Shown here in pieces: positions 1 through 5,690 of a stretch of DNA of 6,204 bases. Numbering within the stretch: the first letter of the stretch is position 1; the number at the start of each line of letters is the position of its first letter. The position numbers and the translations under genes are program-made. The DNA lies in the NCBI GenBank assembly GCA_945861365.1, contig CAMAUH010000275.1, forward strand, positions 1 to 6,204, written 5' to 3'. The stretch comes from Candidatus Kuenenia stuttgartensis (GTDB taxonomy: Bacteria; Planctomycetota; UBA1135; UBA2386). Under the pieces are notes generated by a model, which ran no database searches, was not told the DNA's origin, and saw nothing but the letters and a program-made list of their open reading frames with translations.

Positions 1-419
1 TCGACCAAGGCCGCGATCGCGCGCACGCCGCTCTTCGCCGCCGCCAGCCCGGCCGCGTTGCGCACCATCGGCGGCACGCCCTCGCGATGCAGCACTTCCA
101 GCAGCGCATCGACCAGCTGCGGCCGCACACGCCGGCCGATCGCTTCGCAGACGACGGCGGCGAACTGCGTGTTGCCGGCCGCCGCCAGCTCCCGCTGCAG
201 GTAGGTGGTGACGTCGGCGTGCTCGAGATCGCCGAGCCACAGCATCGCCCGCCGCTTCTGCGCGACCTTCTGCGCGTCGTCCTTGACGGCTTCGTAGTCG
301 GCGATCGCACGCGCGACCTTGGTGGCGATATCGGTCGCGGCAGCTTCCTCGGCTTGGGCCATGGCCGGCGCGAGCAGCGCGGTGCAGGCCAGCAGGAACG
401 GGAAGGGGTGGCGGTTCAC
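1..419 (-). CDS. Exported HEAT-repeat protein, N-terminal part (cut by window edge)
   Basis: Reading the - strand from a GTG at 419-417 gives 139 residues with no stop before the left edge. Residues 1-23 look like a Sec signal peptide: short basic start (NRH), hydrophobic core (FLLACTALLAPA) and an A-M-A-Q-A cleavage region before E24-E25. Cys12 preceded by LLA could instead be a weak lipobox. From about residue 50 onward there are Leu/Ala-rich helical hairpins of about 30 residues (around 50-81, 83-112 and 116-139, including RNAAGLAAAKSG), which read as HEAT repeats, normally protein-binding scaffolds. It would act in the periplasm or envelope; the partner is unknown. No ATG lies upstream in frame and there is no clear Shine-Dalgarno, so the GTG rests on the signal peptide. 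It lies downstream of flgM on the same strand after 232 nt, and nothing ties it to flagella. Confidence 0.72.
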   Translation of the reverse strand, partial: MNRHPFPFLLACTALLAPAMAQAEEAAATDIATKVARAIADYEAVKDDAQKVAQKRRAMLWLGDLEHADVTTYLQRELAAAGNTQFAAVVCEAIGRRVRPQLVDALLEVLHREGVPPMVRNAAGLAAAKSGVRAIAALV

Positions 420-442
420 GAAGGGCTCGGACGGGGTGGACC

Positions 443-470
443 TTTGTACCGTCGGCGAGCGATCGACCAA
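443..470 (-). promoter_or_regulatory. Possible sigma-70-type promoter for the HEAT-repeat gene
   Basis: On the - strand TTGGTC (470-465) is followed after 16 nt by TACAAA (448-443), the most A/T-rich hexamer in this gap. The start of transcription would fall near 436, leaving a leader of about 17 nt before the GTG. The -35 box matches the consensus at only 3 of 6 positions and the -10 box at 4 of 6, so this is a weak call based on placement. Confidence 0.22.
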
Positions 471-504
471 GCCCCCGCTGCGTGGTGCGGTGGATTGGCG
501 GGCG

Positions 505-633
505 ATGCCAACGCTGCAAACCGTGCCGTTCGTGCCGGTGTTCCGGACCGATCGCCCGTTCGCCTACCTGATCCGCGACGTGCGCAGCGGGGCGATCCTG
601 TTCCTGGGTCGCATGCTCGATCCGCGCACCTGA
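505..633 (+). pseudogene. Serpin C-terminal remnant
   Basis: A + strand frame ending in TGA at 631-633 encodes 42 residues from ATG 505. Its last part, VFRTDRPFAYLIRD followed by SGAILFLGRMLDP, closely follows the end of serpins: the segment after the reactive-centre loop (F-x-x-D-R-P-F) and the final beta strands (ILFLGR..DP). It misses the strict family signature at two positions (Thr for a hydrophobic residue or Ala/Cys, and Ala after the Phe). The frame stays open back to 319, but that part is antisense to the HEAT-repeat gene and resembles no serpin, and no hinge of the reactive loop is seen. A serpin needs about 370 residues, so this cannot fold or inhibit a protease. It is best read as the tail of a lost gene. 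The alternative is a chance-resembling or newly coding small ORF. Confidence 0.55.
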
Positions 634-651
634 CGCGCGCGGAGAGCGGAA

Positions 652-960
652 TCAGCCGGCGAGGAAGTTCGCGTCGAGCAGCTTCTGCGCGGTGGCGTTC
701 AGGGTCGCCGGGCTGCCGAGCTGGCCGCCGACGAGCTTCGCCTTCGCGGCCGCCACCACATCGGTGCGATCGCCGCCGCTGTTGCGCGCGCGTTCGGCCA
801 GGTTGGCGACCGCCGCGGCGGCATCACGCCCCGCGTCACTGATGGTCGCCAGATCGCGCGGTGCCTGCGGCACCAGCACGACCGCCTTCTCGTCGGACCG
901 CTTGGCGCGGTCGTCCGTGCGCTTGACGTTGTTCTGGTTGCCTACGGTTCGGATCTGCAT
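652..960 (-). CDS. flgM: FlgM-family anti-sigma-28 factor
   Basis: This 102-residue protein starts at ATG 960-958, with AAGAGGG (973-967) placed 6 nt before it. In known systems FlgM binds sigma-28 (FliA) and blocks late flagellar genes until it is exported through the completed hook-basal body. The N-terminal half is polar and probably disordered (N8-D24). A typical ISDAGR motif sits at 40-45. Residues 64-96 match the sigma-binding C-terminal pattern: R65, V68, K73 and K75 in an amphipathic helix, then G79-Q80-L81 and a second helix ending in AQKLLD. The length is usual for the family. It is divergent from fliK and shares a 294-bp control region with it. A sigma-28 type promoter lies just upstream, so feedback control by its own partner is likely. 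The family assignment rests on the short C-terminal pattern and on context. Confidence 0.85.
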   Translation of the reverse strand: MQIRTVGNQNNVKRTDDRAKRSDEKAVVLVPQAPRDLATISDAGRDAAAAVANLAERARNSGGDRTDVVAAAKAKLVGGQLGSPATLNATAQKLLDANFLAG

Positions 961-989
961 GGGTTGCCCTCTTGCGATGGCCTTCCTGA

Positions 990-1016
990 TCATCGGCAGA
1001 ACCCGCGAGCGCTTGA
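990..1016 (-). promoter_or_regulatory. Sigma-28 (FliA) type promoter of flgM
   Basis: On the - strand TCAAG (1016-1012) precedes GCCGATGA (997-990). TCAA and GCCGATGA are separated by exactly 15 nt. Sigma-28 promoters of Gram-negative bacteria have TAAA or TCAAG, about 15 nt, then GCCGATAA, so the -10 box matches 7 of 8. Transcription would begin near 983, giving a leader of about 22 nt that contains the flgM ribosome-binding site. Placement, spacing and the identity of the gene agree; expression has not been shown. Confidence 0.68.
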
Positions 1017-1071
1017 GAGTCGCGTCGAAAAACCTGTCGAAAGCCGCTGCGACTGATGCGGTGCCGACAGG

Positions 1072-1086
1072 TGGCAGCAATTGCCG
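1072..1086. promoter_or_regulatory. Degenerate third copy of the operator-like inverted repeat
   Basis: TGGCAGCAATTGCCG matches the 15-bp repeat found at 1091-1105 and 1116-1130 at 12 of 15 positions and keeps most of its dyad (GGCA...TGCC). Its centre is 19 bp from the next copy, compared with 25 bp between the two better copies. It may be a weaker binding site of the same regulator, or chance in G+C-rich DNA. Confidence 0.35.
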
Positions 1087-1089
1087 CCG

Positions 1090-1106
1090 CCGGCAGGAAC
1101 TGCCGG
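1090..1106. promoter_or_regulatory. Inverted repeat, probable enhancer-binding-protein site 1
   Basis: CCGGCAG-GAA-CTGCCGG is a perfect 7-bp inverted repeat around a 3-bp centre. Its centre (1098) lies about 133 bp upstream of the predicted sigma-54 transcription start, within the range used by NtrC-family activators. Its core is repeated exactly 25 bp downstream. No T-run follows on either strand, so it is not an intrinsic terminator. The regulator is not encoded in this window; a flagellar NtrC-type activator (FleQ/FlrC/FlbD/FlgR class) is the natural candidate by inference. Confidence 0.55.
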
Positions 1107-1114
1107 GCGCCTGA

Positions 1115-1131
1115 CCGGCAGGAACTGCCGC
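1115..1131. promoter_or_regulatory. Inverted repeat, probable enhancer-binding-protein site 2
   Basis: This second copy carries the identical 15-bp core CGGCAG-GAA-CTGCCG (1116-1130), a perfect 6-bp dyad; only the outermost pair differs from site 1. Its centre (1123) is about 108 bp upstream of the predicted sigma-54 start. Two identical dyads in tandem at 25-bp spacing are what a pair of activator dimers would need. Non-coding location and exact identity argue against codon-bias artefacts. Confidence 0.55.
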
Positions 1132-1203
1132 CTCGCCCCTTCGCCCACCGCCGCGCGACCCGGCAACCCGCTGCCACCGCCGATTGCCGCGGATCGCACG
1201 GAC

Positions 1204-1220
1204 CTGGCACGCACGGTGCT
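1204..1220 (+). promoter_or_regulatory. Sigma-54 type promoter of the fliK-flgDEFG operon
   Basis: CTGGCACGCACGGTGCT carries a full TGGCACG -24 element and a GTGCT -12 element in place of TTGCW. The invariant GG (1206-1207) and GC (1218-1219) are separated by exactly 10 nt, as sigma-54 requires. Transcription would start near 1231, about 24 nt before the fliK ATG, leaving room for the AAGGA ribosome-binding site. Middle-class hook genes depend on sigma-54 in many bacteria. The site is found by eye only. Confidence 0.7.
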
Positions 1221-1254
1221 CCCTGTCGGGCAAGGAATCGAAGGAACTGCGGCA

Positions 1255-2277
1255 ATGCTGATCAACCTGCGCGGACATGTCGAATCGGACCCCATGGCGG
1301 TCCCAGCGCCCGCGCGCATGGACACCGGCTCCGACGACAGCTTCGAGCAGATGCTGCAACAGACGGTGGCAGCGGAGCCGGAGCAGCGCGAGGAACCGCC
1401 GGTCGAGCGCGCCGAGGCGCAGGACGAGCCGGCGCCCCGGAGCGACGAGCTCCCCGCCGAGCAACCCGTCGCCGACGTGCCGCAGCAGCACGGCGACGAG
1501 GTCGCCCCCGAGATCACCAACACCATGCACCTCGAGGCAGCGCCCGAGGACGACGGCATCCGCGCGGCCGGGTCGGGTCGGCAGGACACTGCAGGCAAAG
1601 GAACCGACTCGCCGCGCACTTCTTCCGCCCCCTGGAGCCCCGGTGCCGAACCGCTGCTGGCCGCGTTCCTGCAGCAGGGCGGCAACCAGCAACGCACGCC
1701 GTTCGTGGTCGCTGGCGAAGCCAACGCCATCGGTGCGGTCGGTGCGGCGCGCGGCGCGGGCGACGCCCAGACGCGCGGCATCGGTGGCCAGCTGCAGCGC
1801 GGCAGTGCGGTGTTGCAGGCACCGGCCGTCGCCGCCAGCTACCGCACCAGCGGCGCCACCTCGGCGCAGCTGCTCGACCAGGCCCGCGATTCGGTCTTCA
1901 AGCAGATCCTGCTGCAGCTGCAGCCCGAAGGCGGCGAGATGCGCGTGCGCCTGCAGCCGCCGGACCTCGGCGAGCTCGACGTGCGCCTCGTCGTCGAGGA
2001 CGGCAACAAGCTGAGCCTGACGCTGTCGGCCGAGCGCTCGGACCTGAACGAGCTGCTGCAGCGCCACCTCGACGAACTGAAGCAGTCGCTGCAACAGGCC
2101 GGCCTCGAAGTGACGAGCGCCAGCGTGCAGACGCGCGGCGAGTTCGAGCGCGGCCAGCAGCGCGACAGCGGCCGGCGCGACGACGGCGCTTTCGCCGGCG
2201 AAAGCGAACCCACCAACGACTTCCAACCCCGATTCGGCGGCCAGCTGAGCGCCACGGGACTCGACTTCTGGGCCTGA
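1255..2277 (+). CDS. fliK: FliK-type flagellar hook-length control protein
   Basis: This 340-residue protein is expected to be exported during hook assembly, to measure hook length and to switch the export gate from hook to filament substrates. The ATG at 1255 has AAGGA at 1241-1245. The frame is open back to a TTG at 1081, but that lies upstream of the predicted transcription start, so 1255 is preferred. Residues 1 to about 200 are Pro/Glu/Ala/Gln-rich and probably unfolded, with an acidic stretch around 38-90, as expected of the molecular-ruler part. Residues about 203-300 form the conserved C-terminal Flg_hook domain with the hallmark LQPPDLGELDVRL at 233-245 and a Leu-rich amphipathic helix (ELLQRHLDELKQSLQQAGLEV). 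A short charged tail ends in DFWA. It heads the operon, 13 nt before flgD. The domain call is strong; fliK naming follows context. Confidence 0.9.
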   Translation: MLINLRGHVESDPMAVPAPARMDTGSDDSFEQMLQQTVAAEPEQREEPPVERAEAQDEPAPRSDELPAEQPVADVPQQHGDEVAPEITNTMHLEAAPEDDGIRAAGSGRQDTAGKGTDSPRTSSAPWSPGAEPLLAAFLQQGGNQQRTPFVVAGEANAIGAVGAARGAGDAQTRGIGGQLQRGSAVLQAPAVAASYRTSGATSAQLLDQARDSVFKQILLQLQPEGGEMRVRLQPPDLGELDVRLVVEDGNKLSLTLSAERSDLNELLQRHLDELKQSLQQAGLEVTSASVQTRGEFERGQQRDSGRRDDGAFAGESEPTNDFQPRFGGQLSATGLDFWA

Positions 2278-2290
2278 ACGAGAACCAACC

Positions 2291-2914
2291 ATGACGACGA
2301 CCTCGAGCATTACCTCCGCCACCGGCACCGAGACTTCCAGCCTGCTCGGCACCAAGCAGACCAAGGCCGACACGAACATGTTCCTGGACCTGCTGACCGC
2401 GCAGCTGAAGAACCAGACGCCGCTGTCGCCGGTCGACGACCAGAGCTTCATGAACCAGATGGCGAGCTACTCGTCGATCGAGCAGCAGCAGAGCCTCAAC
2501 AAGAACCTGCTGCAGCTGCTCGACTACCAGGGCGCGCTGGCCCGCGTGCAGGGCCTCAGCGAAGGCACGTCGTTGCTCGGCAAGGACGTCACCTACGCCG
2601 ACGCCGAGGGCAGGACGCAGCACGGCACGGTCGACTCGGTGTTCATCGACGAAGCCGGCACCGTCAAGTTGAAGCTTTCCGGCGGCAACGAGATCGAGAT
2701 GCGCTCGGTGCTCGGCATCACCAACCAGGGCACGGGCTCGCCGACGAGCGGCAACACCGGTTCGGGCTCCACGGGCACCGGCACGAGCGGTTCGGGCTCG
2801 AGCAGCACGGGTTCGGGTTCGACCACGACCGGCACCGGCACGACGGCCGCAGCGCGCATCAGCAGCGAAGCGACCGCCTCGATCCTCGAGAACCTCGCCA
2901 GCGCGACCGCCTGA
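2291..2914 (+). CDS. flgD: FlgD, hook cap/scaffold protein, with Gly/Ser/Thr-rich tail
   Basis: FlgD caps the growing hook and guides FlgE subunits into place. In this 207-residue protein the N-terminal export and capping region is clear: FLDLLTAQLKNQTPLSPVDD, then SFMNQMASYSSIEQ, the family's most conserved stretch. It is followed by the small barrel-like segment LLGKDVTYADAEGRTQHGTVDSV up to about residue 145. The Ig/FnIII-like domain of enterobacterial FlgD is not evident. Residues 147-185 are instead almost only Gly, Ser and Thr, and then a short helix (RISSEATASILENL) ends the protein. The start has only a weak GAG upstream. It lies between fliK and flgE, as expected for a hook-assembly gene. 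The family assignment is secure; the unusual part is the C-terminus. Confidence 0.93.
   Translation: MTTTSSITSATGTETSSLLGTKQTKADTNMFLDLLTAQLKNQTPLSPVDDQSFMNQMASYSSIEQQQSLNKNLLQLLDYQGALARVQGLSEGTSLLGKDVTYADAEGRTQHGTVDSVFIDEAGTVKLKLSGGNEIEMRSVLGITNQGTGSPTSGNTGSGSTGTGTSGSGSSSTGSGSTTTGTGTTAAARISSEATASILENLASATA
2729..2845 (+). repeat. Low-complexity Gly/Ser/Thr-coding repeat in flgD
   Basis: Short units such as GGTTCGGGCTC (twice), GGTTCGGGTTC and ACCGGCACGA recur irregularly here and encode residues 147-185 of FlgD, a chain of TGSGS/TGTG-like motifs. Such DNA can change length by slippage in multiples of three without breaking the frame. It reads as a flexible linker. Confidence 0.8.
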
Positions 2915-2943
2915 TCCACGCCTAACCCCACCGCACCAGCACC

Positions 2944-4944
2944 ATGGTCAGCACCGCGCTCTACACCGGCCTGTCGGGACTCCGCGTCCACCAGACCTAC
3001 ATCGACGTCATCGGCAACAACCTCGCGAACGTCAGCACGCCCGGCTTCCGCGGCTCCCGCGCGACGTTCAGCGACATCCTGAGCTTCACGGTGCGTTCGG
3101 GTTCCGGCCCGAACGGGACCTTCGGCGGCATCAACCCGCTGCAGATCGGCACCGGCGCCACGATGGCCTCGGTCGACACCGACCTGAGCCAGGGCACGCT
3201 GCAGGACACCGGCCGTTCGCTCGACGTCGCGATGCAGGGCCGCGGCTTCTTCACGCTGACCAACGGCTCGCAGAACTTCTACACGCGCGCCGGCTCGTTC
3301 GGCATCGACGCCAACCGCAACCTGGTCGACACGCGCACCGGCCTGCGAGTCATCAGCGCCAGCGGTAACGACATCACCGTGCCGACGTCCGACACGCTGC
3401 CGGCGTCACCGTCGACGTCGATCCGCTTCCAGGGCAACCTGCCGGCGCGCGTCAGCGGTCCGCTGGCGGAGATCGTCGAGTCCAACGTGCCGCTGAAGGC
3501 CGGCACCTCGGCGAACAAGAGCGGCACCGCGACCGGCGCCTCGGCCCCGCAGTTCAACCTGACCTCGATGGTCGGCAAGAGCCTGCTGGTGTCGGTCAAC
3601 GGCGGCACGCAGCAGACCGTCGTCGTGCCGAACCAGGCGCCGTTCACCACCGGCCCGGTCAACGCGAGCGACGTCGCCAACTGGCTGAACGGCGCCGTCT
3701 CGGGCTACGCCGGCGTCACCGGCACCTTCACGACGGCGAACGACACCGCCGGCACCATCTCGGTCGACACCACGCGCCTCGGCAGCACCGCCAAGATCAA
3801 GTTCGACGACGGCCCGGGCGCCAATGGCCTGATGACCGCGCTGGGCCTCGACGCGACCCTGCGCGCCGGCACCGAATCGGCGGCGATCGGCACCACCGAC
3901 CTCGCCAACCTGACGGCGCGCAACAAGGCCTACGCCGACGGCGACACGATCACCGTCAGCGGCACCAACCCGGACGGCACCGCGTTCTCGGACACGTTCG
4001 TCTACGGCACCGGCGTGGGCCGCAACGGCCAGTCGGTCCAGGCCCTCGTCAACTTCATCGACCAGCGCGTCGACAACGCGCAGGCCCGCGCGACGCTGTC
4101 CACCGACGGCAAGATCAAGCTGACCGCGCTGAACAAGGAGGAGGCCGACATGAGCCTCTTCATCGGTGACTCGTCGGGCAACACGGGCAGCAACAGCTGG
4201 CCGAACTTCATCATCTCGCAGAACGGCACCGGCCCGGACAAGGCGACCACCTCGATCGACGTCGTCGACTCGCAGGGCCGCACGCACCCGGTCACGTTGA
4301 CGTTCACGCGCAGCACGCAGGACGCGACCATCTGGGACCTCGACGCCAGCGTCGACACCTCCGAGGGCAGCATCACGCAGTCCCAGATCGCCCAGATCCG
4401 CTTCAACGACAACGGCTCGTTCAACGTGATCGGCGGCGGCACCAACACGCTGTCGTTCGCCTGGAACGGCATCTCGACCGCGCAGAACGTCGCGGTCAAC
4501 CTCGGCACGTCGGGCCAGTTCGACGGCATCGCGATGCTGGGCAACGCCACCACGGTGGCGGCGATCGACCAGGACGGCTTCGCCGCCGGCACGCTGCTCG
4601 GCGCCGGCTTCAACAACAAGGGCGAGCTGGTCGGCAACTACAGCAATGGCCAGAACCGCACGCTCGACACGCTGCGCATCAGCATGTTCAGCAACGAAGC
4701 GGGCCTCGTGCGCGCGGGCGACACGATGTTCAGCGAGTCGCCCAACTCCGACGACGCCATCTCGACCACGGCCAGCGCCGCCGGTGCTGGCACGGTGCGC
4801 GCCGGCCAGCTGGAGAACAGCAACGTCGACATCGCCCGCGAGTTCGTGAACCTGATCGAAGCCCAGCGCGGCTTCCAGGCCAACTCCCGTGTCATCACGA
4901 CGACGGACCAGATCCTCGCCGAACTGATGAACATCGTGAAGTGA
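2944..4944 (+). CDS. flgE: FlgE, flagellar hook protein (long form)
   Basis: FlgE polymerises into the curved hook that joins rod and filament. This protein has 666 residues, against about 400 in Escherichia coli. The N-terminal rod/hook helix is typical (ALYTGLSGL, then IGNNLANVSTPGFRGS), followed by the hook core (GTLQDTGRSLDVAMQGRGFF, then FYTRAGSF). The C-terminal helix is also typical (QLENSNVDIAREFVNLIEAQRGFQANSRVI, ending ELMNIVK). A FlgE D2-like segment starts near 437 (SIDVVDSQGRTHPVTLTF). Between core and D2 lie two extra modules, about 200-303 and 322-410, Gly/Thr/Asp-rich beta-type sequence resembling flagellin IN-type insertions; these would be outer-surface domains. The ATG at 2944 is preceded by a C-rich, purine-poor 29-nt gap with no Shine-Dalgarno, so translation may depend on coupling with flgD. 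The flgF start follows 1 nt after the stop. Confidence 0.96.
   Translation: MVSTALYTGLSGLRVHQTYIDVIGNNLANVSTPGFRGSRATFSDILSFTVRSGSGPNGTFGGINPLQIGTGATMASVDTDLSQGTLQDTGRSLDVAMQGRGFFTLTNGSQNFYTRAGSFGIDANRNLVDTRTGLRVISASGNDITVPTSDTLPASPSTSIRFQGNLPARVSGPLAEIVESNVPLKAGTSANKSGTATGASAPQFNLTSMVGKSLLVSVNGGTQQTVVVPNQAPFTTGPVNASDVANWLNGAVSGYAGVTGTFTTANDTAGTISVDTTRLGSTAKIKFDDGPGANGLMTALGLDATLRAGTESAAIGTTDLANLTARNKAYADGDTITVSGTNPDGTAFSDTFVYGTGVGRNGQSVQALVNFIDQRVDNAQARATLSTDGKIKLTALNKEEADMSLFIGDSSGNTGSNSWPNFIISQNGTGPDKATTSIDVVDSQGRTHPVTLTFTRSTQDATIWDLDASVDTSEGSITQSQIAQIRFNDNGSFNVIGGGTNTLSFAWNGISTAQNVAVNLGTSGQFDGIAMLGNATTVAAIDQDGFAAGTLLGAGFNNKGELVGNYSNGQNRTLDTLRISMFSNEAGLVRAGDTMFSESPNSDDAISTTASAAGAGTVRAGQLENSNVDIAREFVNLIEAQRGFQANSRVITTTDQILAELMNIVK
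4135..4152 (+). promoter_or_regulatory. Internal Shine-Dalgarno and in-frame ATG within flgE
   Basis: AAGGAGGAGG (4135-4144) stands 5 nt before an in-frame ATG (4150-4152, Met403 of FlgE). It is the best ribosome-binding site in the window, while the flgE start itself has none. It may only be the codons for Lys-Glu-Glu. If used, it would yield a 264-residue C-terminal FlgE product starting in the second inserted module. Confidence 0.3.
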
Positions 4945-4945
4945 C

Positions 4946-5683
4946 ATGACCAACTACGGACAAACCGCATTGGTGCAGAGCCTGCGCTTCCTCGCGGAGA
5001 AGCAGGCCTCGATCGCCAACAACCTGGCGAACGTCGACACCACGGCGTTCAAGCGCCGCTCCGCGATCGCGCAGGAAGGCAACGGCTTCCAGTCCATGCT
5101 CGACGAGCAGCTGACGACGATCGACTACCGCGAGGTGTCCGACCTGCAGCGCGGCATCATCCGCGAGACCGGTCGCGACTACGACGTCGCCATCGACGGT
5201 CCGCAGTGGATGCGCGTGCAGGACGAGAAGGGCAACCGCTTCTTCACCCGCGCCGGGCAGCTGCAGCTGTCGCCGAACGGGCAGCTGTCGACGCGCGACG
5301 GCATGGCACTGCTCGACACCAGCAACCAACCGATCACGCTCGGCAGCGGCGACGACACTCCGAGCCAGATCGCGATCTCGCCGAACGGCTCCATCAGCAA
5401 TCCGAAGACCGGGCAGACGTTCGGTCAGCTCGCGCTGGTCAACCTGCCCGACGCCGGCCAGCTGGTCCCGCAGGGCAGAGGCCTCTACGTCGACCCGACC
5501 GACCAACCGACCACGCAGGCCAGCGATGGCCTGCAGCAGCACTTCCTCGAAGGCAGCAACGTCGACAGCCTGCAGGAGCTCGTGCAGATGATCACTGTCG
5601 AGCGCAGCTTCACCGCGACCCAGAAGACCCTCTCCGGGATCGGTCGCATGCAAGAGAACCTGATCACCAACATCCTCAGGTAG
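4946..5683 (+). CDS. flgF: FlgF, flagellar proximal-rod protein
   Basis: This 245-residue rod protein joins the proximal rod to FlgG inside the periplasm. The N-terminal polymerisation helix carries IANNLANVDTTAFKRR (23-38). The family usually has Gly where Ala34 stands, and the first 20 residues (MTNYGQTALVQSLRFLAEKQ) are somewhat FlgB-like. The middle has the shared hook/rod core (TGRDYDVAIDGPQWMRV, then FFTRAGQLQLSPNGQL) with PQW replacing the common GFF. The C-terminal helix is typical (LEGSNVDSLQELVQMITVERSF). Length is that of FlgF, and it sits directly before flgG, which supports FlgF over other rod proteins. Its start is 1 nt after the flgE stop, so translation is probably coupled. 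Confidence 0.88.
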   Translation: MTNYGQTALVQSLRFLAEKQASIANNLANVDTTAFKRRSAIAQEGNGFQSMLDEQLTTIDYREVSDLQRGIIRETGRDYDVAIDGPQWMRVQDEKGNRFFTRAGQLQLSPNGQLSTRDGMALLDTSNQPITLGSGDDTPSQIAISPNGSISNPKTGQTFGQLALVNLPDAGQLVPQGRGLYVDPTDQPTTQASDGLQQHFLEGSNVDSLQELVQMITVERSFTATQKTLSGIGRMQENLITNILR

Positions 5684-5690
5684 TCACCAG

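Noticed and set aside
1090..1131. The two GGCAG...CTGCC hairpins as transcription terminators
   Set aside because: The stems are 6-7 bp and no T-run follows on either strand; neither adjoining gene ends here.
1163..1176. Second sigma-54-like motif on the - strand (TGGCAGCGGGTTGC) facing flgM
   Set aside because: The GG and GC are 9 nt apart instead of 10, and it lies far from flgM, which has a better sigma-28 type promoter.
1081..1254. Longer FliK starting at TTG 1081
   Set aside because: The extra 58 residues would be encoded by the enhancer-like repeats and the sigma-54 promoter and lie upstream of the predicted transcript start; ATG 1255 has AAGGA at proper distance.
1056..2294. 412-codon + strand frame overlapping fliK in another frame
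   Set aside because: Composition is almost all Arg, Ala, Pro and Gly, with no domain; the fliK frame contains the conserved hook-length domain.
652..2451. Open frame of 599 codons on the - strand across fliK, the control region and flgM
   Set aside because: Only its last ~100 codons are FlgM-like. The rest is antisense to fliK, Ala/Arg/Gly-rich and of no recognisable family, a usual shadow in G+C-rich DNA. The flgM ATG at 960 has its own promoter and ribosome-binding site.
4786..4803. TGGCACGG motif late in flgE as an internal sigma-54 promoter for flgF-flgG
   Set aside because: The GG-N10-GC spacing fits, but the -12 element has no TTGC character and the bases are explained by conserved FlgE codons.
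3406..4953. 515-codon open frame on the - strand opposite flgE
   Set aside because: It is made of Arg/Val/Asp/Gly/Ala runs typical of the antisense of a G+C-rich gene, while the + strand is unmistakably FlgE.
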